Below, piece by piece: positions 37,860 to 44,178 of a DNA stretch of 64,000 bases. How positions within the stretch are numbered: position 1 is the first letter of the stretch; every line of letters begins with the position of its first letter. The notes under the pieces are model-generated. The model did no database searches. It worked only from the letters and a program-made list of their open reading frames with translations, and was not told the DNA's origin. Source of the DNA: Sinomonas sp. P10A9 (GTDB taxonomy: Bacteria > Actinomycetota > Actinomycetes > Actinomycetales > Micrococcaceae). Where the stretch lies: contig NZ_CP163302.1 in the NCBI RefSeq assembly GCF_041022165.1, forward strand, positions 4,216,001-4,280,000, read 5' to 3'. Position numbers and translations under genes: made by a program.

Positions 37860-38897
37860 TCACGCAGCCTTTGCGATCGAGAGGGCCAGGAGGTTGCGCG
37901 GGTTGTCCACGAGGATGCGCTGGGCGTCCTCGTCGGCCAGGCCCTGCGCCGCCAGGAGGGGCATGAAGGCTGAGAGGAGGTAGCTGAACGGCACGTCCGA
38001 ATCCGGCTGGCCCTTCGCGACGCCGATCGCGTTGGACGAGAGCAGGATCCGGTCCGCGTGCCCCTCCCTGACGAGCTCGAGCACCGCGGCAACCCGCTCG
38101 GCGTCGGTGAGGTGGTCGGCGTCGTCGTCCAGGCCCACATGGTCGAACGCGACGAAGGCGCCCCGACGGGCGACCTCCAGCGGCGCGCCCGCAGCGACCG
38201 CATCCTTGCGGTCGAGACCGCCGACGACGACGCGGGCGGCCGGGAGCTCCTCGTCCAGGACGACCTCGAGCTCGGCGACGGCATCCTTGCCGTAGCGGAT
38301 CGAGAGCGGGACCCCCGTGGCGAGGGCGGTCCGGGCCGCGCCGCGGAACAGGCTCTCGTCCGTGGGCGTCATGCCCGCGCGGGTGGCAGCGGTGGCCACC
38401 AGCCCAGCGGCGCCGCGCCGCTCGACGCGCGGCACCACCATGCCCTCCGTGACCTCCTTGGTGAAGAGGACAGCGAACTTCTCGGCCGGCCACGGCGTGG
38501 GCGGATTGGTCTGCGGCGTGAGGAAGTAGCCCCCGAGCATCTCCTCCGGGCCCATGCCCGTCGAGGCGACGATGTGCACGCCGGTGCTGCGCGAGAGCGC
38601 TTCGAGGAGCAGGACGTCGCGGCCGTGGAACATGCCCGTGCTGTCAACGATGGCCGTTCCGCCGTGCTCGCGGAAGTCCGCGAGCTTGGCCGCCAGGGCC
38701 TCGAAGATCTCGGCGCGGTCCATCGTGACGTCGAACGCGTACTCGGCGCCCGGGACCACCGAGAGCAGCGCCTCGTGGACCGCGACCACCCCCAGCTCGT
38801 CGGCGGGGATCGGGCCCAGAACAGTATTGACGGACGTGCCGGAGCGCGGCTCGTCCGTGTGGATATCGCCGAGGGCGATGGCTGTGGGGTGACTCAA
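37860..38897 (-). CDS. Phosphotriesterase-family paralogue lacking the metal site (probable pseudoenzyme)
   Basis: A 345-residue homologue of the next gene, with shared VNTVLG-IP-ELG-VA-HE, GRDV and TGVHIVA blocks. Five of six metal ligands are replaced: HEH is HEA (A43), Lys is A168, and the two strand His are R201 and G227. The Asp is N289. Length and fold are otherwise intact, so decay by random mutation looks unlikely. The start is a TTG at 38897, preceded by AAAGGAGAGG; no ATG fits. It is the first gene of the leftward operon. A structural, regulatory or substrate-binding role beside its active paralogue is my inference. Confidence 0.85.
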   Translation of the reverse strand: MSHPTAIALGDIHTDEPRSGTSVNTVLGPIPADELGVVAVHEALLSVVPGAEYAFDVTMDRAEIFEALAAKLADFREHGGTAIVDSTGMFHGRDVLLLEALSRSTGVHIVASTGMGPEEMLGGYFLTPQTNPPTPWPAEKFAVLFTKEVTEGMVVPRVERRGAAGLVATAATRAGMTPTDESLFRGAARTALATGVPLSIRYGKDAVAELEVVLDEELPAARVVVGGLDRKDAVAAGAPLEVARRGAFVAFDHVGLDDDADHLTDAERVAAVLELVREGHADRILLSSNAIGVAKGQPDSDVPFSYLLSAFMPLLAAQGLADEDAQRILVDNPRNLLALSIAKAA

Positions 38898-38974
38898 GGC
38901 CTCTCCTTTGGAGCTTGGGGACGGGGGCTTGGCGAAGGGGAAACACCCGGCGAGAGCCCGGCGTACTGTGCCTA

Positions 38975-39097
38975 GCATCACACTCTCTTTACATGATGTC
39001 AAGAAACTTTCCATCGCGTTTCTATCGTCACGTCCGCGAATCATGCATCACGTTGTGACTCTTGACACTATGTAAAGATACAGGCAAACTGTGATGC
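38975..39097. promoter_or_regulatory. Symmetric divergent promoter/operator of the catabolic locus
   Basis: Two 17-bp near-palindromes of type CTTKACATNATGTMAAG lie at 38987-39003 and 39061-39077, in mirror orientation. Each contains a TTGACA hexamer directed toward the gene set it faces, so a bound repressor would cover both -35 elements. Outer GCATCACA (38975) and TGTGATGC (39090) form a further inverted pair. Transcription starts are not proven. The TetR regulator at the right end of the locus is a candidate binder, though an unlinked GntR- or LacI-type protein is also possible. Confidence 0.65.
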
Positions 39098-39140
39098 AGC
39101 ACACCCCTCTTCCTCACTTGGAAACGAAGGAGTTTCATCG

Positions 39141-40898
39141 ATGAGTCAGGTCAGCACGACGCCGGGCGGAGGCTCGGCACGTGCCACGTTCGTGGCCGCC
39201 TACAGCGCAGTCACCCTCGCCCAGATCACCAACGCCCTGCCCGGCGCCCTCAACGGCACGTTCGCCAACGACTTCCATACGTCGGGTGCGGGCCTGACTT
39301 GGATCGCGGGCATGTTCATGATGGGCATCGTCGTCTTCGAGCTCAGCTGGGGGCTCCTCGGCGACCTGTTCGGACGGAAGAAGCTCATCTACGCGGGGGC
39401 CGTGGCCACCGCCGTCGGCTCTGTCCTCGCCGCGCTCGCGCCGACCACCGGGATGATGATCTTCGCCCAGGCGATCGGCGGCATCGGCGCCGGCATCCTC
39501 TTCCCCATCTCGCTGTCGATGATCGCCGCCATCACACCGGATCACCGGGCGCGAGCGCGGGCCATCGCCACGTGGGCGGGCTTCCTCTCGCTCGGCGCAG
39601 TCATCTCCCCCGTCCTCGCGGGCCTCACCGCGCAGATCTTCACGGTTCCCAGCGCGGCCGGAGCTCCGGGAGGCGCTACGGCCGTGTTTCACGGCTGGCG
39701 CGTCGCCTACTACGTCGCGGCCGCACTCGCCGTCGTCGTCCTCGTCGTTGCGGTCCGCGCCACTGACTCCGCCGCCCCCCAGGGACGGAAGCTCGACCTC
39801 CCGGGGCAGTCCACCCTCGCGCTCGGCCTCATCGCCGTCCTCTTCGCGACGGTCCAGGCTGTCGATGCGGGCTTCGGCTCGCCCGAGGTCATCGCGAGCT
39901 ACGTCGTGGGCGGCATCCTGCTCGTCCTCTTCGTGGTCATCGAGTCGCGGACCCGCCAGCCGCTCATCCACCTCTCGCTGTTCAAGAACAGCGCCTACTC
40001 GATCACCGGAATCGTCGCTGTCACCGGCATGTTCGCGTTCCTCGCGATCGCCTTCAGCACCAGCGTCGCCGTCGGCGGGCTCGCGCTGGCAGACACCTGG
40101 AAGGTGGGCGTGCTGTTCGTCTTCATCCAGGGTCCCGCCTTCCTCCTGATCCCCGTGGTGGGGTGGCTCATCCACCACGTTGCGCCGCGCTGGGCGCTCA
40201 CCGCCGGCTTCGCCTTCATGGCCTTGTCCGGCTACTGGCTCTCCACGTTCTCCCTCGGCGTCCCGGAGCAGTTCGGCGGCACCCCGTGGACGGCCTTCAT
40301 CCTTCCCCTCCTGTTCCTCGGCATCGGCTTCGCACTCACGATCGGTTCCATCACCGCCGTCGCGATCAACACCGTCCAGCCGAAGGACATCGGCATGGCC
40401 TCGGCCACGACGAACCTCCTGCGCGACCTCGGGTTCGCCCTCGGTCCGGTGATCGGCTCCGCCATCGCGTTCAGCATCGGCGCGTCGGTCTTCGCGGGCC
40501 CCCTCGCCGGCATCCTCAACGGGGCCGGGCTGCCCGCGGACGCCGTCGCCGGGCTGTCCCAGATACCGCCGCTCGGATTCCTCTCGGGCTGGGATGGCGT
40601 CATCGCGCAGTTCTCAGGTCAAGCGCTTGCCGGGGGCGCGCCCCAGCAGGCAGTCAGCGGCATGGTCGGCGCCCTCGGCGCAGTCCAGCACCAGATCCAA
40701 GGTGTAGCCGGCACATCGCTGGGCCAGGGCTTCCAGATGGTGTACCTCGTGGCCGCCGTCGCGGCGACGATCTCCGCCCTCCTGACCCTCTTCATCTCCG
40801 GGCGCTCGACGGCACCCTCCGCTGATGCGATCGCAGAGACCACCGAGGCCAACGCCGAGGCTGCGGCCGATGCGGCCGCCGTGACCTGCAGGGACTGA
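39141..40898 (+). CDS. MFS transporter (DHA2 family) of the catabolic locus
   Basis: A 585-residue, 14-helix transporter with the loop motif GLLGDLFGRKKLIYAGAVATAVG and the helix-5 segment GFLSLGAVISPVLAGL. The C-terminal hydrophilic tail is Ala/Glu-rich. AAGGAG sits 11 bases before the ATG. It is the first gene of the rightward arm, and the P450 gene follows after 53 bases. Uptake of the pathway substrate or export of a toxic intermediate are both possible. Confidence 0.9.
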   Translation: MSQVSTTPGGGSARATFVAAYSAVTLAQITNALPGALNGTFANDFHTSGAGLTWIAGMFMMGIVVFELSWGLLGDLFGRKKLIYAGAVATAVGSVLAALAPTTGMMIFAQAIGGIGAGILFPISLSMIAAITPDHRARARAIATWAGFLSLGAVISPVLAGLTAQIFTVPSAAGAPGGATAVFHGWRVAYYVAAALAVVVLVVAVRATDSAAPQGRKLDLPGQSTLALGLIAVLFATVQAVDAGFGSPEVIASYVVGGILLVLFVVIESRTRQPLIHLSLFKNSAYSITGIVAVTGMFAFLAIAFSTSVAVGGLALADTWKVGVLFVFIQGPAFLLIPVVGWLIHHVAPRWALTAGFAFMALSGYWLSTFSLGVPEQFGGTPWTAFILPLLFLGIGFALTIGSITAVAINTVQPKDIGMASATTNLLRDLGFALGPVIGSAIAFSIGASVFAGPLAGILNGAGLPADAVAGLSQIPPLGFLSGWDGVIAQFSGQALAGGAPQQAVSGMVGALGAVQHQIQGVAGTSLGQGFQMVYLVAAVAATISALLTLFISGRSTAPSADAIAETTEANAEAAADAAAVTCRD

Positions 40899-40951
40899 CC
40901 GGCCCTCGACGCCCCCAGACCAATTCCAACTTCCCACAGAGAGCACCACCA

Positions 40952-42124
40952 ATGAGCACTCCACTCGAATCAGACATCGACATCTGGTCCGACGAGATCG
41001 TCGTCGACCCCTACCCCGCCTACGCCGAACTGCGCGAGCAGGCCGGCGTGGTCCACCTCCCCAAGAACGACCTCTACGTCCTCACCCGCTATGACGTCAT
41101 CCGCGACGCCCTCGGTGATCCGGCGACGTTCTCGTCGACCACGCTCGGCTTCAACCCGATGGTCAACGAGGCGCTGCAGGGGACCTCGCTCGCATCCGAC
41201 CCGCCGATGCACACGCAGCTGCGGGCCACGCTGTCGGAGAACCTCACACCGCGCGCACTTCGTGGGCTCAAGGTCGTCATCGACGAGAAGGCAGAGAAGC
41301 TCGTCGCCGAACTCGTCGCCGCGGGCAGCTTCGAAGCCATCGACTCGCTCGCACGGGCCTTCCCGCTCGAGATCGTCGCCGACCTCATCGGCTTCAGCGG
41401 GCACGTCAAGGACAACATGCTGCGTTGGGGCCAGGCCGCCATGCAGGTGCTCGGCCCGATGAACCAGCGCACGCAGGAGAGCTTCCCCATCGCGGGCGAG
41501 CTCTACGGCTGGTGCTCCTCCGTCAAGGCCGAGGACCTCACTCCGGGCTCGATCGGCCGGGGCATCTTCGACGCCGAGGCCCGCGGCGACATCCCCGAGG
41601 GCACGGCCGGCCACATCATCCACCAGTACCTCGGCGCCGGCGTGGATACGACTATCGCCTCTATCGGGAACATCGTGGCCCTCTTCGGTCGCCACCCCGA
41701 GCAGCTCGAGATCGTCTGCGAGAACCCGGACCTCGTGCCTGCGGCCTTCGCCGAGGTGCTGCGCTACTGGGTGCCGATCCACATCTGGGGCCGCACCACG
41801 ACCCGCGAGGTCGAGATCGACGGCTACACCGTCCCGAAGGGCGCCCAGATCGGACTCCTCATCGGCGCGGGCAACCGCGACCCGCGCCACTACGAGAACC
41901 CGGACACCTTCGATGTCCGACGCAACCCGACCGACCACCTCTCGTTCGGCTACGGCCCGCACGGGTGCGCCGGCCAGGGCCTCGCACGGCTCGAAGGACA
42001 CGCGATCGTCAGCGCGCTGGCCCGCCAGGTCCAGTCGATCACGATCTCGGAGCCGGTCCGGGTCCCGAGCAACATGACCCGCAGCATTGAGTCCCTCCGC
42101 GTCCTCGAGGTGGTCGCAGCATGA
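40952..42124 (+). CDS. Cytochrome P450
   Basis: A 390-residue soluble class I P450. I-helix oxygen-activation motif GAGVDTT (~228-234), ExxR in EVLR (~268-271), and heme loop FGYGPHGCAGQG with the thiolate ligand at about Cys339. Its redox partners are encoded immediately downstream with overlapping stop/start codons, so it has a dedicated electron chain. The likely role is hydroxylation of the locus substrate; regio- and substrate specificity are unknown. Confidence 0.96.
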   Translation: MSTPLESDIDIWSDEIVVDPYPAYAELREQAGVVHLPKNDLYVLTRYDVIRDALGDPATFSSTTLGFNPMVNEALQGTSLASDPPMHTQLRATLSENLTPRALRGLKVVIDEKAEKLVAELVAAGSFEAIDSLARAFPLEIVADLIGFSGHVKDNMLRWGQAAMQVLGPMNQRTQESFPIAGELYGWCSSVKAEDLTPGSIGRGIFDAEARGDIPEGTAGHIIHQYLGAGVDTTIASIGNIVALFGRHPEQLEIVCENPDLVPAAFAEVLRYWVPIHIWGRTTTREVEIDGYTVPKGAQIGLLIGAGNRDPRHYENPDTFDVRRNPTDHLSFGYGPHGCAGQGLARLEGHAIVSALARQVQSITISEPVRVPSNMTRSIESLRVLEVVAA

Positions 42125-42321
42125 GCGGCCGGATCGAACTCGACCGCCCCCGCTGCGAGGGCCACGGCCTCTGCGAGGAGGCCGCACCCCGGCTCATGCA
42201 CCTCGACGACGACGGCGATCTGGTGATCGATGTGGAGGAGGTCGACGGCGCGGATCTCGAGGCCGCCAAGGCGGCCGTCCGCGTATGTCCAGTCGCCGCC
42301 CTCCGCCTGGTCTCGGCATGA
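42121..42321 (+). CDS. Ferredoxin ([3Fe-4S]-type, His-variant)
   Basis: A 66-residue acidic ferredoxin with the pattern CxxHxxC at the N terminus (CEGHGLC) and a final CP (VCPVAAL). His replaces the cysteine usual at the second cluster position. This variant occurs among actinobacterial P450 ferredoxins and generally carries a 3Fe-4S cluster. It overlaps both the P450 stop and the reductase start (ATGA each time). It should shuttle electrons from the reductase to the P450. Confidence 0.95.
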   Translation: MSGRIELDRPRCEGHGLCEEAAPRLMHLDDDGDLVIDVEEVDGADLEAAKAAVRVCPVAALRLVSA

Positions 42322-43529
42322 CGGCACCTCTCCGGCGCATCGTCGTCGTCGGCAACGGCATCGCCGGGCTCACCGCCTGCGACTCGCTACGCTCCGGCGG
42401 GTTCGACGGCGAGCTAACGGTCGTCGGCGCCGAAACGCACCACCCGTACAGCCGCCCGGCTCTGTCGAAGGCGCTCCTGCACGGCGATGATGACCTGAAC
42501 GCGCACCAGCTGCCCGAGCCGACGCACGAGGCATCGGTGCTGCTCGGCGTCGGTGCCGCCGGTCTGGACGTCGAGGCGCGCGTCGTCAAGCTCGACGACG
42601 GCGGCGAGGTTCCGTACGACGGCCTGGTCATCGCGTCGGGCTCGCGGGCGCGGCGCCTCGCTCCCGAGGCCGGCCGGTCCCCTGACGGGGCCGGAGCGCA
42701 GGACGTCACCCTCCGCACGATCGAGGATGCGATCCTGCTCAAGCAGCGCGTCGAGTCCCGGCCCTCCGTCGTCGTCGTCGTCGGCGGCGGGCCCCTCGGC
42801 ATGGAGGTCGCCTCCGGCTGCCTTCACGCCGGCTGCGAGGTCACGCTCGTCACGGACGGCCAGCCTCTCGCGCGCCAGCTCGGAGGCTACCTGTCCGAGG
42901 TCTTCACCTCTGCAGCCGCGCGGCGCGGGCTCCGGTTCGTCCAGGGCGGCACGGCCCGTCTGGCCGGATCCGGCGCGGACGCGCGGGTGGCCCTCGCCGA
43001 CGGAACGGTGCTGGAGGCGGACCTGATCGTCGCGGCGGTGGGAGATGAGCCGAACACGGGCTGGCTCGCGGGCTCCGGGATCCTTGCCGGGGACGGCTCG
43101 CTGCGCGTCGACTCGCGGGGCCGCGTCCGCCCCGACATCGTGGCGGCCGGGGACGTGGCGCACTTCCCGACCCGGCGGGGCATGGGCCGCGTGCCGCTGT
43201 GGACGAGCGCGATCGATCAGGCCAAGTCCGCGGCGGCGGGCCTGCTCGAGGGCGACTCGGCACCCGAGTTCGACTTCGAGCCATACTTCTGGACCGAAGC
43301 CTTCGGCCTTTCTCTCAAGGCGGTCGGCTTCACGCCGATGGTCGGCGTCCCGGACTACCTCGAAGAGGGCGCCGCTGCCGAATCGAAGCTGCTGCGATGG
43401 CAGCACGGGGACGGGTCCGGGACGGCCGCGGCGATCAACTACCGGATCGCCATCCCGAAGCTGCGGCGCCTGGCCGGTTCCGGCCCGGAGGCGCTCGCGC
43501 GCCCATCGCTCACCGCACTCCAGCATTAG
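42318..43529 (+). CDS. FAD-dependent ferredoxin reductase
   Basis: A 403-residue rubredoxin/ferredoxin reductase-type flavoprotein. FAD-binding VVVGNGIAGLTACDSLR at the N terminus, NAD(P)H-binding VVVVGGGPLGMEVASG mid-protein, the second FAD motif DIVAAGDVAHFPT, and a C-terminal reductase domain. It is the third gene of the overlapping P450-ferredoxin-reductase set and completes the electron chain. Confidence 0.94.
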   Translation: MTAPLRRIVVVGNGIAGLTACDSLRSGGFDGELTVVGAETHHPYSRPALSKALLHGDDDLNAHQLPEPTHEASVLLGVGAAGLDVEARVVKLDDGGEVPYDGLVIASGSRARRLAPEAGRSPDGAGAQDVTLRTIEDAILLKQRVESRPSVVVVVGGGPLGMEVASGCLHAGCEVTLVTDGQPLARQLGGYLSEVFTSAAARRGLRFVQGGTARLAGSGADARVALADGTVLEADLIVAAVGDEPNTGWLAGSGILAGDGSLRVDSRGRVRPDIVAAGDVAHFPTRRGMGRVPLWTSAIDQAKSAAAGLLEGDSAPEFDFEPYFWTEAFGLSLKAVGFTPMVGVPDYLEEGAAAESKLLRWQHGDGSGTAAAINYRIAIPKLRRLAGSGPEALARPSLTALQH

Positions 43530-43538
43530 GATCAATCC

Positions 43539-44171
43539 ATGCCTTCATTGCGGGAAGCCCAGAAGCAGCTGACTCGCGACAGGATCGTGCAGCGGGCCCT
43601 CGAGCTGTTCGTCGAGAAGGGGTACTCCGCGACGACGATCGACGAGATCGCCGCCGCGGCGGGCACCACGCGGGTCACGTTCTACGCCTATTACCCGTCC
43701 CGCACGGACCTCATGAAGGACTTCATGGCGCGTGTCAACGAGATGCTCGACCGCGCCTACGGACCCAACAGCGCCTCGACGGCGGCAGAGCTCGTGGACG
43801 TGGTCCACGAGGGCGCGCTCGAGGGGGTCCTCGCGTGGCTCGAGTCCCGCGCCGCGCTGTGGCCGGTGTTCCGTCCGTACCTCGACGTCCTCGACGAGGC
43901 CGCCGCCGTCGATGCCGAGGTGCGGGACATGGTCGAGTCCTGGCACGAGGAGGTCATCTCGGACATCGTCCGGGGGATGGATCTGGCGGGCCGCTTCCAG
44001 GAGGAGACCCGCCACATCCGCGGGACGCTGGCCTTCACACAGCTCGACTACGTCGCGACGCTGTGGACCCGGCGCAAGTACGAGCCGAACCGCGAACATG
44101 CGATCGAGGTGCTCGCCGACAGCTGGTACCACCTGCTCTGCGACGAACCCCGGCCGATCGAGGGCCCGTAG
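43539..44171 (+). CDS. TetR family regulator of the P450/catabolic locus
   Basis: A 210-residue regulator with helix-turn-helix GYSATTIDEIAAAAGTTRVTFYAYYPSRTDLMKDF. It has its own leaderless-type -10 (TAGGAT, 43527-43532) six bases before the ATG, overlapping the reductase stop codon. It can therefore be expressed apart from the operon. Its position at the end of the rightward arm suggests it senses a pathway compound, but where it binds is not shown. Confidence 0.92.
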   Translation: MPSLREAQKQLTRDRIVQRALELFVEKGYSATTIDEIAAAAGTTRVTFYAYYPSRTDLMKDFMARVNEMLDRAYGPNSASTAAELVDVVHEGALEGVLAWLESRAALWPVFRPYLDVLDEAAAVDAEVRDMVESWHEEVISDIVRGMDLAGRFQEETRHIRGTLAFTQLDYVATLWTRRKYEPNREHAIEVLADSWYHLLCDEPRPIEGP

Positions 44172-44178
44172 GCCTAGG

